A stretch of 64,000 bases of DNA from Defluviitaleaceae bacterium (GTDB lineage Bacteria > Bacillota > Clostridia > Lachnospirales > WQUN01), in NCBI GenBank assembly GCA_009781755.1, contig WQVD01000006.1, positions 1-64,000 on the forward strand. Reading direction: 5' to 3'. Positions 49,804 through 57,001 of this stretch are shown one piece after another. How positions within the stretch are numbered: the stretch's first letter is position 1; the number at the start of each line of letters is the position of its first letter. The notes beneath the pieces were generated by a model. That model was not told where the DNA came from and searched no databases. It saw only the letters and a list, made by a program, of their open reading frames with translations. Both the position numbers and the translations under genes were made by a program.

Positions 49804-49830
49804 AAACCATGTCACGTTTCGACATGGTTT
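49804..49830 (-). terminator. rho-independent terminator of the XRE pair
   Basis: AAACCATGTC and GACATGGTTT (49804-49813, 49821-49830) form a 10-bp stem. On the minus strand it is followed by a run of T residues. It lies 35 nt downstream of the second XRE gene. Confidence 0.8.
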
Positions 49831-49864
49831 GAAGGAAGTTTTAGATGTGTTTTGTCCGGCTGGA

Positions 49865-50821
49865 TTAATCCGGCATCCAATTAACATCGGAGCCGCATTT
49901 TTCGGCCAGGAAGACGCGCATGTTTTCTATGTGGTTGGCAAACCCGCGAAATTCTGCCCAGCTGTAAGCACGTAATGCCCAAAGGCGGAGAATGCTTGCA
50001 TCTTCGCCTGCGCTGTCGTAGTCGTACACCAAATAGGACAATCGGGTGCCTAGGTTTATGAGCGCATCTTTTTTGACAAAACCGTTGATCATGTTTAAAC
50101 CTTCTACCACAACATCGTTGTAATTTCCCATTGCGCGCTGGATAGACATTTTGCCACCTTGCACATAAAAATCTATTTGAAAGTTGTCATCGGATGCGCG
50201 CGCTATCAAGCCTTTATTGCTTAATAATGCATCGTATAAGTTTTTGGCTCGATCAAGTTCGCCTTGTTGCTTGATTGCCAGCGCCATGTCGCTTAGCAAA
50301 TAAAATTCGTGCCCCACCAACGGATAACTACCGGCCTTGCGCTCGTCGAAGCCCGGGTGGGTGATGGATATGGCTGCGGTTAGGTCTTTTATGTCTTCTT
50401 TATCGTATTGCTCGGCGCTGCCCGGGGCGCGCCGCATGTATTCGCGCTGCCTGATTTGGGCGTATGCTTTTATCATGGCGATGTAGGGGTAGTCTTTTTT
50501 CCAGCCCGCTTCAAGCTCGGTTATGGCCGCGTCTACGCCCGCCCAATCATACGTCATCAAAGCGTAAAGGGCTTTACGAAATACTGCGTACCAGCGGTAG
50601 CTATTACTTTTTAATGCCAGCGATGAAAGGTCGTTGGTTTGGCCGGGGCGGCCGTACTTTTGCATGATGTCTACTAATTCTAATATGTGTACGTCGGCTT
50701 GGCCGTTTTCTATGCGGGATAATTGGCGGGCACTTTTTTTTATCTTCTCGGCGAATTCTTCTTGACTAAGCCCCCATTCGGTGCGCAAGTTTTTTATGAT
50801 TTCATTGGCTTGTAATTTCAT
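49865..50821 (-). CDS. XRE-family regulator with TPR-like C-terminal domain, copy B
   Basis: A 318-residue regulator. Residues of about 5-60 are a Cro/C1-type helix-turn-helix (IIKNLRTEWGLSQEEFAEKIKKSARQLSRIENGQ). The rest is helical with TPR-like spacing, as in Rgg/PlcR-type peptide-responsive regulators, though no peptide gene is seen nearby. Its start overlaps the end of copy A by 20 nt, so both are made from one transcript. The ribosome binding site (AGGTCTACC region) is weak, consistent with coupled translation. It ends at the terminator 49804-49830. Targets are unknown. Confidence 0.82.
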   Translation of the reverse strand: MKLQANEIIKNLRTEWGLSQEEFAEKIKKSARQLSRIENGQADVHILELVDIMQKYGRPGQTNDLSSLALKSNSYRWYAVFRKALYALMTYDWAGVDAAITELEAGWKKDYPYIAMIKAYAQIRQREYMRRAPGSAEQYDKEDIKDLTAAISITHPGFDERKAGSYPLVGHEFYLLSDMALAIKQQGELDRAKNLYDALLSNKGLIARASDDNFQIDFYVQGGKMSIQRAMGNYNDVVVEGLNMINGFVKKDALINLGTRLSYLVYDYDSAGEDASILRLWALRAYSWAEFRGFANHIENMRVFLAEKCGSDVNWMPD

Positions 50822-51704
50822 GGTAGACCTCCCATATTTCTTTTGCCAATTGGGTTTGGCCGATGCCGCACGCGCCGTGATATGCCCTGGCCAGCAAGGG
50901 GATGTAGTCGGTGGGGTGTTTGTGGATGTGTATGCGGCACAATGCCAAGTGGTAAGTTATTTCGGGGTGGAAGCGCATGCTGTTTAATGCTTGCCCTGTT
51001 TCTAATGCCTTGTTGCACATTTCGGCGGCTTCTTCGTAACGTTTGGCCTGGATTAACAGGCGGCACGAGTTGACGATAGGCGCGGGGAAGATCATTGCTT
51101 TTTCTTCGTTGGTGATGCGCAGACTGTTGGTGTCCAATCCGTTGATGATGCCTTGCAACATGGATATGGCCAAGTCGTGATGGCCCGCGCGGTTATGCAA
51201 CAAGGCCAATTCGTTGATGATAATAATTTCGATGTAGGTGTATGAATGCGGCGAGGAAACCGGATCGTAATGCGGCATGCTGTGGTGCAGGGCTGCTTGC
51301 AAGCCAGCGATGCGCGTTGCATCGTCGGTATCGGTCAAAATATGCGTCATGGCGGATATGAATTGCTGCATAAAATCGTGCTTGGCAAGGGGGCTTTCTT
51401 TGAAAGCGGCCAAGGCTTCACGCGCTTCTGTGTGTCGGCCTTTTTTCATACTTTTGCGGATGTTTTGGTATTTTAAATAGCCCTTAAACTCATCGTAATC
51501 CAAATACATAATCCAAAAATCATCGGTAAAATATCCCAGCGCACCAAATACCAAGATAAACTCCAACCAATCTAACTCCGTTTCGCCGCGTTCTATGCGC
51601 GAGAATTCGCGCTGGCTCATGTATAACCTTTTGGCCATGGTTTCTTGGTTGATGCCCATTTCTTTGCGTAAGTTGCGTATGATGCTGCCGCCTTTGTACT
51701 TCAT
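50802..51704 (-). CDS. XRE-family regulator with TPR-like C-terminal domain, copy A
   Basis: A 300-residue paralogue of copy B with N-terminal helix-turn-helix IIRNLRKEMGINQETMAKRLYMSQREFSRIERGETELD and a helical C-terminal domain. The start is ATG 51702-51704 with GGAGG 5 nt upstream; the frame is open 13 codons further without support. The order of domains, similar lengths and 20-nt overlap show that the two genes arose by tandem duplication. In Firmicutes such pairs often regulate cell-density or developmental responses, but nothing in the sequence shows a target here. Confidence 0.82.
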   Translation of the reverse strand: MKYKGGSIIRNLRKEMGINQETMAKRLYMSQREFSRIERGETELDWLEFILVFGALGYFTDDFWIMYLDYDEFKGYLKYQNIRKSMKKGRHTEAREALAAFKESPLAKHDFMQQFISAMTHILTDTDDATRIAGLQAALHHSMPHYDPVSSPHSYTYIEIIIINELALLHNRAGHHDLAISMLQGIINGLDTNSLRITNEEKAMIFPAPIVNSCRLLIQAKRYEEAAEMCNKALETGQALNSMRFHPEITYHLALCRIHIHKHPTDYIPLLARAYHGACGIGQTQLAKEIWEVYHEITSQ

Positions 51705-51787
51705 GCTTGCCTCCGCGTCGTTGTTGGATAAAAAATTTTGCACTAATTATACTATATTTGTTCGTTTTCTATCCCTTTTTGATATAA

Positions 51788-51842
51788 AAAAATTAGCTTG
51801 GCAGGTTTGCATGCATTGTGCGAACCTGCCAAGCTAATTTTT
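51788..51842 (-). terminator. strong rho-independent terminator
   Basis: A perfect 20-bp stem (51788-51807 with 51823-51842) starts in A5 and ends in T5. It lies 20 nt downstream of the gene ending at 51863 and upstream of the XRE pair, insulating both. Confidence 0.9.
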
Positions 51843-51862
51843 ATTGTCGTGTTAATGCTGCA

Positions 51863-52342
51863 TTATTGTTGTCGTTGTTTTAATTCGAGTTCTATGAATT
51901 TTTGGATGTAGGGTTTGCTTTCCGGTGATACGAGGAATTCGAAGCAGCTGTAGCGGCATTTTTGGAAGTGGGTGTCGCCGATGTGGAAGTCGTAGCCGGT
52001 GCATTTTGGGCTGCATCCGTCGTTTATCAAACGGGCGCAATCTCCGGCTTTGTGGATGGATGCGGTCATTTCCGGCGGCAGGGATTGCAAAAATTCGGGG
52101 TATTGGGCGATGCATTCGCCGTAGATGCGCGCCAACATGCCGTGCTTGCGAAATACGAAATTGAGAAAGGCCTTGGGCGGCTTGCCGTATTTGTACGACG
52201 CCATGAAGCCGATGGCCTTGGGTTCGAAGGCGATTTTGCACCCGGCTTGCGCGAGTTGGTCGTGTATGGCTTGCACAAACGGCTGATTGTGCGGGTCTAC
52301 TACGGCGAAGAATTGCTCGTAGGTAATTTTTTCTTTTGGCAT
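51863..52342 (-). CDS. conserved-looking hypothetical protein with C-terminal cysteines
   Basis: A 159-residue protein that I do not recognise. It begins MPKEKITYEQFFAVVDPHNQ and has an even mix of helix and strand. The C-terminal half carries five Cys (GDCARLINDGCSPKCTGYDFHIGDTHFQ split by KCRYSCFEF), a spacing that could bind a metal ion or Fe-S cluster. The ribosome binding site is AAAGGATTG before ATG. It ends at the strong terminator 51788-51842 and starts 3 nt after the flavin-reductase-like gene, so both are in one operon. A redox or metal-linked role with its neighbour is possible but not shown. Confidence 0.6.
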   Translation of the reverse strand: MPKEKITYEQFFAVVDPHNQPFVQAIHDQLAQAGCKIAFEPKAIGFMASYKYGKPPKAFLNFVFRKHGMLARIYGECIAQYPEFLQSLPPEMTASIHKAGDCARLINDGCSPKCTGYDFHIGDTHFQKCRYSCFEFLVSPESKPYIQKFIELELKQRQQ

Positions 52343-52345
52343 GGT

Positions 52346-52993
52346 TTACAATCCTTTCGTGGGTTGGATGATACCCAAGCCTTCGGCTCCGACTTCACCG
52401 GTTTCGGGGTTGCGGGGGTTGACGATGTTGTAGAGGAATCCGGTTTCGCCGTATCTGCCGCGTTGTTTATCATCGTAATAACGGTCATCCATGCTCATGT
52501 GGACGGCTTTTAACGCGATGACTATATTGTCGCCGTTTTCGAAGATTTCTTTTTCCCACATAAATTCGCATTCGATGTTAAGGAAGCATTCGGCGATGCG
52601 GGGCGCGTTGACGGTTTTGGTTTTTTCCGCGGTGAGGCCGGATGCGGTGATTTCGTTGATTTCGTCTTGGTTGTGTTCGATGGTGGCGTAGCAACGGTCG
52701 TAGATGTCACGCGAGGGGAAGTTGAGGACGCAGCAACCCGTTTCCTTCAAGGATTGGTACATGTGGCCTTCTTTGGGTACGGTGCCCAACATGCAAACGA
52801 ATTCGCCCCCCGTGCTGACGAAAGTGGCCCATGACTGTAGGCAGGCGTTTTCCTTGCCGTTGGCCTTCCAACCGGTAACAACCAACAGCGGCGCGGGGAT
52901 ACCCGCCAATAAATCCTTCCACGAGAACATGTCCAACTCGCCCGGCCAAGTTTCGGTGAATGACGCGGGTTGGGTCGAGAATTCTTTCTTCAT
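52346..52993 (-). CDS. flavin reductase-like FMN-binding protein
   Basis: A 215-residue protein of the flavin reductase/flavoredoxin family, which bind FMN in a split beta-barrel. The pattern PAPLLVVTGWKANGKENACLQSWATFVSTGGEFVCM (residues about 34-70) and SLKETGCCVLNFPS are characteristic, as is the late AECFLNIECEFMWEKEIFENGDNIVIALKAVHMSMDD stretch. I start at ATG 52991-52993 with GGAGG 7 nt upstream; an ATG two codons earlier is too close to the ribosome binding site. It follows the 165-bp inverted-repeat element and precedes the Cys-containing hypothetical gene by 3 nt. Confidence 0.88.
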   Translation of the reverse strand: MKKEFSTQPASFTETWPGELDMFSWKDLLAGIPAPLLVVTGWKANGKENACLQSWATFVSTGGEFVCMLGTVPKEGHMYQSLKETGCCVLNFPSRDIYDRCYATIEHNQDEINEITASGLTAEKTKTVNAPRIAECFLNIECEFMWEKEIFENGDNIVIALKAVHMSMDDRYYDDKQRGRYGETGFLYNIVNPRNPETGEVGAEGLGIIQPTKGL

Positions 52994-53022
52994 ATACATA
53001 CCTCCGGTTTGGGGATTAATTT

Positions 53023-53187
53023 AGATAGTGTCGACAGGAAATTTATGGTAGGGATTGCGTGTTGATTTTACGCCAATCAAGGAGATTCCGACGCGGCGTA
53101 TGGGGAACATACGCAAGGAGGGATCGACGAAGAGTGGCGTAAATATCAACCGCAAGCACTGCCATAAATTTCCTGTCGACATTATCT
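53023..53187. repeat. 165-bp imperfect inverted-repeat element
   Basis: Arms of about 52 bp (53023-53074 and 53136-53187) are about 85 percent complementary, both starting with AGATA-TGTCGACAGG at the outer ends. The 61-nt middle has its own perfect stem (GCGTATG and CATACGC at about 53096-53114). The hairpin is flanked on both sides by AAGGAG-containing near-repeats. The element fills the gap between the DUF3795 gene, whose stop it touches, and the flavin reductase gene. It contains no ORF. It could be a MITE-like element or a structured intercistronic RNA. Confidence 0.75.
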
Positions 53188-53444
53188 CATGCGCGTAAAT
53201 TTGCTATTTCAATGCCGTTGCCTTCGGGGTTTTCGTTTTTGTGGGCTTCTATTAATTTATCGCACGGGAAGGTTGCGCATTTTCCGCAATGTGGCAATGC
53301 TTTGTCGGCGGCGCAGTCGTGCAGTTCGCAACGTCCGCCCCATACGCATTCGCCCTTGGGTGCGGATATGCGGCAACCCTCGCACTTATTTTCGAGTTTG
53401 AACTTGCAAGCATCGCAGTCGATGCCGCACATGGACAGATTCAT
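53187..53444 (-). CDS. DUF3795-type cysteine-rich small protein
   Basis: An 85-residue protein with 12 cysteines in the pattern of the DUF3795 family: MCGIDCDACKFKLENKCEGC, then GGRCELHDCA and LPHCGKCATFPCDKL. The cysteines come in C-x2/3-C pairs that probably bind zinc or Fe-S clusters. The family function is unknown. ATG 53442-53444 is preceded by GGGGGAAG; the frame is open 22 codons upstream but crosses the inverted repeat at 53463-53496. It lies between the WYL regulator and the flavin reductase gene on the same strand. Confidence 0.85.
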   Translation of the reverse strand: MNLSMCGIDCDACKFKLENKCEGCRISAPKGECVWGGRCELHDCAADKALPHCGKCATFPCDKLIEAHKNENPEGNGIEIANLRA

Positions 53445-53462
53445 GATTCTTCCCCCGTTACC

Positions 53463-53496
53463 GAATGTCATCGATCGCGAGCTCCGATGGACATTC
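53463..53496 (-). promoter_or_regulatory. inverted repeat upstream of the DUF3795 gene
   Basis: GAATGTC-ATCG and CGATGGACATTC form an 11-bp stem with one bulge, 19 nt upstream of the start. Outer arms, inner GCGAG and the following CAG match the element at 38640-38671 in front of the redox operon. It is a candidate operator or leader stem-loop common to both transcripts. Confidence 0.45.
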
Positions 53497-53565
53497 AGTT
53501 TATCAATCACCTACGAAATATTTCGCACCATCGTACCACGCCAAACGCGACAACTGCATGTCTTG

Positions 53566-54480
53566 TTATTGCGACCCGTTTTCGTAACGTGTCAAAATTT
53601 TGCGTGCGGAGGTTTGCACGGCTTGCACGAGTTCGGGCGGTGATAATACCTTCACTTTATCGCCGAAGCCGAGCAGCCAGCTCAGTACATAATTTTCGTT
53701 CGTATAATCGAATTCGAAGTGCAGCCCAGCTTCGTCCTCGTGGAAGCTGTCGGGGCCGTAGGCATCTACCAGCAAATACTTGACCGACGGGGCGAATATC
53801 GCCCGCAGGGTATGTTCGTCGGTCATGTGGCTGTACATGTCACGCCGTTCGGGTGGGATGGGACGCGCGGTGAAGGATTCATCGCAAGTGATCAAATCCC
53901 ACAAGCGGTTTAATTTGAACATCCGCCAGTCTTGCCGCTGCGTACAAAACCCAAACACATACCATGAGCTCCATTGGAAAATGACGAAGTACGGCTCGAT
54001 GCGCCGAGTGTGCTGGCCTTTTTCGTAGAAATATTCAAATTGGATGCATCGTGTGTCCAAGATGGCGCGTTTGATTTGCTCAATTTTGCCCGCCAAGCTA
54101 CCTTTGTAATGGGAGCCCAAGTCAATCACCACCGGTTGCCCCAGCGACACCACCGCATCGGCGTTGGCACCCAGCTTGTCCAGCGTGCGCTCCATTTGCG
54201 ATGACTCGGACACACTGTCCAAACCCTTGAGCGCGGCGACAATGCCCGCCAACTCGTCCGTGGTCAGCACCGTCTTGTCCAGCTTAAAGCCCTCGGCAAT
54301 GGAAATACCCCCACCCGCTCCCTGATGCGTGACAATGGGGATACCCGCACGGCACAAAGCGTCAATATCGCGGCCAATGGTGCGGCGGGTCACTTCATAT
54401 TTATCCGCCAGAAACGGAGCTGTTACACGGTCGTTTTGCAATAACACTGTCAGGATGCCCAGCAGTCGGTCAAGTTTCAT
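53566..54480 (-). CDS. WYL-domain transcriptional regulator (YafY type)
   Basis: A 304-residue DeoR-like regulator. An N-terminal winged helix-turn-helix (RLLGILTVLLQNDRVTAPFLADKYEVTRRTIGRDIDAL) is followed by a WYL domain from about residue 140 (IQFEYFYEKGQHTRRIEPYFVIFQWSSWYVFGFC split over two strands) and a C-terminal WCX-like segment. Such proteins sense a small ligand or nucleic acid through the WYL domain. The ribosome binding site AGGGGG is 12 nt from ATG, rather distant. The perfect palindrome 54520-54544 lies 40 nt upstream of the start and could be its own operator. It shares the intergenic region with the divergent LytTR gene. Confidence 0.92.
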   Translation of the reverse strand: MKLDRLLGILTVLLQNDRVTAPFLADKYEVTRRTIGRDIDALCRAGIPIVTHQGAGGGISIAEGFKLDKTVLTTDELAGIVAALKGLDSVSESSQMERTLDKLGANADAVVSLGQPVVIDLGSHYKGSLAGKIEQIKRAILDTRCIQFEYFYEKGQHTRRIEPYFVIFQWSSWYVFGFCTQRQDWRMFKLNRLWDLITCDESFTARPIPPERRDMYSHMTDEHTLRAIFAPSVKYLLVDAYGPDSFHEDEAGLHFEFDYTNENYVLSWLLGFGDKVKVLSPPELVQAVQTSARKILTRYENGSQ

Positions 54481-54519
54481 TTACAACCACGCCCCCTATG
54501 GAATATTTCTTCGCGAATT

Positions 54520-54544
54520 AACCGGTGGCAATTTGCCACCGGTT
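54520..54544. promoter_or_regulatory. perfect palindrome between the WYL and LytTR genes
   Basis: AACCGGTGGCAA (54520-54531) and TTGCCACCGGTT (54533-54544) are perfect 12-bp arms around one base. Its place in the divergent promoter region suggests an operator for the WYL regulator or the LytTR protein. Confidence 0.5.
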
Positions 54545-54561
54545 GAATTACATGCGCGCGT

Positions 54562-54592
54562 TTCAGTTGGTTGCAAATTACAACCAACTGAA
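54562..54592. repeat. palindromic repeat, family CAGTTGG...CCAACTG, copy 2
   Basis: Perfect 12-bp arms TTCAGTTGGTTG (54562-54573) and CAACCAACTGAA (54581-54592) flank a 7-nt loop. It shares its core with 47895-47921 and 55732-55764. It lies in the WYL/LytTR intergenic region, 137 nt before the LytTR start. Confidence 0.65.
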
Positions 54593-54728
54593 TTATAGCA
54601 AATTTCCGTTCAGCTCGGAGCGGCTTCCCAAGTTGCTGTATTTTGCTACCCAAATGCATTGCCCGCAAATTACACGGCGTTTATGATGTATTTGCTTAAG
54701 CACCCCTTCACCGAAAGGAATGAAGCCC

Positions 54729-55163
54729 ATGAAAATAAGCATACAAGAAGGCCACCCCGCCTTGGAAGTGGTCATCCAATGCCCCCAAGCCGACGACACC
54801 GTCCACAAAATCAAGACGCTGCTGCACAGCCAAAACCAAAAACTCCCCTGCACTCTGGACGGCGCGACCCACTTCATCGACCCCATGGACACCTTATACT
54901 TCGAAAGCGTTGACAAGCGCAGCTACCTCTACACCGCCAAAGCCGTCTACGAAACCCCGCTGCGACTCTACGAAATCGAAGCCCTGTTGGCCGACGCACT
55001 CTTCATCCGCAGCGCCAAGGCGCAAATAATCAACTTGGCACAAATCCAATCCCTGTGCCCCGATTTCGGCGGTCGTATCGAGGCCGTCCTCACCAACGGC
55101 GAGAAGCTCATCGTATCCCGCCAGTACGCCAAAAACTTAAAAGAGAGGTTGAATCTATCATGA
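54729..55163 (+). CDS. LytTR-domain DNA-binding regulator
   Basis: A 144-residue protein whose C-terminal 95 residues form a LytTR DNA-binding domain: DPMDTLYFESVDKRSYLYTAKAVYE, then LRLYEIEALLADALFIRSAKAQIINLAQI and EAVLTNGEKLIVSRQYAKNLKE. There is no receiver domain, as in the short LytTR regulators that are controlled by a membrane partner. The start is ATG 54729, with AAAGGA about 9 nt upstream; an ATG three codons earlier would have no spacing. Its stop overlaps the start of the DUF3021 gene (ATGA), the standard partner arrangement. Palindromes at 54520 and 54562 are possible binding sites. Confidence 0.92.
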   Translation: MKISIQEGHPALEVVIQCPQADDTVHKIKTLLHSQNQKLPCTLDGATHFIDPMDTLYFESVDKRSYLYTAKAVYETPLRLYEIEALLADALFIRSAKAQIINLAQIQSLCPDFGGRIEAVLTNGEKLIVSRQYAKNLKERLNLS

Positions 55164-55621
55164 AAAAATTAATCGAATTCTCCATCCCCCTTAAGGCATT
55201 TGCCGCCATGATTCTTGCGGGTATCCTAGTGTTGTACATGGTTAGCGGCGTGGCCTACACGCTCCTTACCGATGCGGATTTTGAATATTCCATCCCCTTC
55301 GCATTCGTCATCCAAGGCGCAGTACTGTCCATGCTCATCTCTGTGTTGTGGGGTGTTTTCCTCAGCGATGTGCTCATCAAGAAGTGGCGATTTGCCCTGC
55401 GGATTACGCTGTTCGCCGCGTCGCTGCTGCCGTTGCTGGCATTGTGCTTCTTCGTTTTCATGACTATCCCCGCTGATTGGACGCTGCCGTGGCTTTTAGC
55501 GTTGGGTGGGATAGTAAAATTCGTCATTTTCCTGGCATTCCTGCACGAGTGGAATTATAAAAAAACCGGCGAACGCTACACGCAAGCCTTGCAGCAGTAC
55601 GTACAACGCACGCAGCAATAA
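55160..55621 (+). CDS. DUF3021 membrane protein, LytTR partner
   Basis: A 153-residue protein with four predicted membrane segments (about residues 10-32, 45-68, 77-97 and 105-125), matching the DUF3021 family. In Firmicutes these proteins are encoded next to LytTR regulators and are thought to hold them inactive at the membrane. The gene overlaps the regulator by 4 nt (ATGA), which couples their translation. The C-terminal 25 residues are charged and cytoplasmic (HEWNYKKTGERYTQALQQY). The signal it senses is unknown. Confidence 0.88.
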   Translation: MKKLIEFSIPLKAFAAMILAGILVLYMVSGVAYTLLTDADFEYSIPFAFVIQGAVLSMLISVLWGVFLSDVLIKKWRFALRITLFAASLLPLLALCFFVFMTIPADWTLPWLLALGGIVKFVIFLAFLHEWNYKKTGERYTQALQQYVQRTQQ

Positions 55622-55639
55622 TATCGCCGAATAAAAACG

Positions 55640-55715
55640 GGCCATTTCAACCGCTTAGCCGCAATACAATGCGCGACAGTCGCATCGTTGTAATCAGCAA
55701 CCGGTTGAAATGGCC
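55640..55715. repeat. long inverted repeat after the DUF3021 gene
   Basis: Perfect 14-bp arms (55640-55653 GGCCATTTCAACCG and 55702-55715 CGGTTGAAATGGCC) enclose 48 nt that can pair partly. Right-arm sequences also pair locally as CAACCGG with CCGGTTG. It lies between convergent genes and may be an elaborate terminator or a repeat element. Confidence 0.5.
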
Positions 55716-55726
55716 GGTTGTCAATC

Positions 55727-55764
55727 AAAAAAATCAGTTGGTCGCAACTTGCGGCCAACTGATT
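55727..55764 (-). terminator. terminator formed by palindromic repeat copy 3
   Basis: AATCAGTTGG-CGCA and TGCG-CCAACTGATT (55732-55764) form a stem of about 14 bp, followed on the minus strand by seven T residues. It ends the flavodoxin-like gene at 55789 and shares its core with the repeats at 47895 and 54562. Confidence 0.75.
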
Positions 55765-55788
55765 GGGATTACATAAAAAATTATGTTG

Positions 55789-56448
55789 TTAGAATTTTTC
55801 CAAGTCTTTGATGTGGTTCATGGTCGCCACCGCTTTTTTATCACGGTTGATGGCTACCATTTCATTAATCGCGGCTTTCAACGCCACGCGTTTATATTCC
55901 TGATTCCAGCGGTTAACGCCGATATAGTCAAAAATCCCCGCCGTGCCCTCGCGGCATCCTGTATGTTCGCCCAACTGGTCAACCGCGCGCTCCATGGCGG
56001 TGAAAGTACTCACGATACCCCCGCCCCCGCCGCCCGCTGCGGCCACCAATATACTGGGTTTACCTTTGTGAAACGACTGCACATCGTCCTTGCCGTTCCA
56101 TTGCTTGGTCGTTTCGCAGCGGCGCATCCTGTCAAAGAATATCTTTAATTCCTCGCTGTACTCGCCCCAATAAACGGGCGTTACATACACAAACGCATCC
56201 GCTTCGGCAATCTTTTGTTGCAACGCACCAAAGCCATCCTTCTCGCCCAGCACGCATTTATGTTCCTTAAAACAGATGCCCCAGCCATCGTGGCACATCA
56301 CGCACTTGTGCAAGCCATACCCCGCCAAGCGCAATACTTCCGATTCCAATCCAAGCGCGTCCACGGCTTCTTTGGCGGCAGTCACAAACGAATGCGTAAG
56401 ACCGTCCTTTTTGGGCGTTGCGTTTACGATGAGCACTTTTTTGAACAT
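55789..56448 (-). CDS. flavodoxin-fold NAD(P)H-dependent oxidoreductase
   Basis: A 219-residue protein of the NADPH-dependent FMN reductase/iron-sulfur flavoprotein group. The phosphate-binding loop VNATPKKDGLTHSF follows the first strand, YVTPVYWGEYSEELKIFFDRM contacts the flavin, and VAAAGGGGGGIVSTF lies on the third strand. Cysteines in HKCVMCHDGWGICFKEHKC split over residues of about 48-66 could carry an Fe-S cluster, as in IsF-like proteins. The ribosome binding site AAAGGAGG is 6 nt from ATG. The gene is monocistronic with its own terminator at 55727. Its electron acceptor is unknown. Confidence 0.87.
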   Translation of the reverse strand: MFKKVLIVNATPKKDGLTHSFVTAAKEAVDALGLESEVLRLAGYGLHKCVMCHDGWGICFKEHKCVLGEKDGFGALQQKIAEADAFVYVTPVYWGEYSEELKIFFDRMRRCETTKQWNGKDDVQSFHKGKPSILVAAAGGGGGGIVSTFTAMERAVDQLGEHTGCREGTAGIFDYIGVNRWNQEYKRVALKAAINEMVAINRDKKAVATMNHIKDLEKF

Positions 56449-56463
56449 GGGAGCCTCCTTTGG

Positions 56464-56727
56464 TTACTGCTCGTAATGTGTCCACATACTTAATACTCTA
56501 ACTATTTTTTCATCTTCATGCACTTCATAAACCAATCTGTGTTTTCGATTAATCCGACGCGAATAAGCACCATTTAAATTCCCCTTTAACTTTTCATACG
56601 GTGGCGGAATTTGATATGGATTTTGTTGGATAACCGTTAATAATGCTTGCGCATGCAAATCCAACTTGGCCGATTTAAGCTTTGGAATATCTTTTGTTGA
56701 TTGTTTTGTGTATACGAGTGCGTACAT
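56464..56727 (-). CDS. YoeB/RelE-type toxin
   Basis: An 87-residue RelE-superfamily mRNA interferase. The YoeB-type pattern is seen in YALVYTKQSTKDIPKL at the start and in RINRKHRLVYEVHEDEKIVRVLSMWTHYEQ at the end, where the Glu, Arg and terminal Tyr residues of the catalytic site lie. The start is ATG 56725-56727, which overlaps the stop of the antitoxin (TGATG). The toxin cleaves mRNA in the ribosome when freed from its antitoxin. The arrangement antitoxin-then-toxin with overlap is the usual autoregulated module. Confidence 0.88.
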   Translation of the reverse strand: MYALVYTKQSTKDIPKLKSAKLDLHAQALLTVIQQNPYQIPPPYEKLKGNLNGAYSRRINRKHRLVYEVHEDEKIVRVLSMWTHYEQ

Positions 56728-56945
56728 CACCAAGCAACCTGATCAGCGGGAAGGCTGTCTTGTAAAGGTTCCGACATACCGGAAATAATTTTTTTCGCCA
56801 TTCCCGGTACAGCATTTAAATAATCGGTATCATTGTCGTAAACATTAAAATAAAACATTTGCATGCTTATATATTTTCGCAAGTCATCTAACGCCTCATC
56901 CGGCAACAATTCAATATCCCGTTTAATTAATTCTCTAACCGCCAT
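56727..56945 (-). CDS. antitoxin of the YoeB/RelE-type pair
   Basis: A 72-residue protein encoded directly upstream of the toxin with a 1-nt stop/start overlap. It begins AVRELIKRDIELLPDEALDDLRKYISM, a short amphipathic region similar to small antitoxins of the DUF2281/prevent-host-death type, and has a C-terminal part rich in Asp, Leu and Pro. Family assignment is uncertain. The role follows from its position. AGGTGATG precedes the ATG at 56943-56945. Confidence 0.75.
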   Translation of the reverse strand: MAVRELIKRDIELLPDEALDDLRKYISMQMFYFNVYDNDTDYLNAVPGMAKKIISGMSEPLQDSLPADQVAW

Positions 56946-57001
56946 GTCATCACCTCATATGTGATTATAGCACACGATTTAATACATTTACTATTTAATG
57001 A

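Noticed and set aside
53023-53187. Integron attC site or IS inverted repeats
   Set aside because: No integrase or transposase nearby and the arms are too long and too similar for an attC site.
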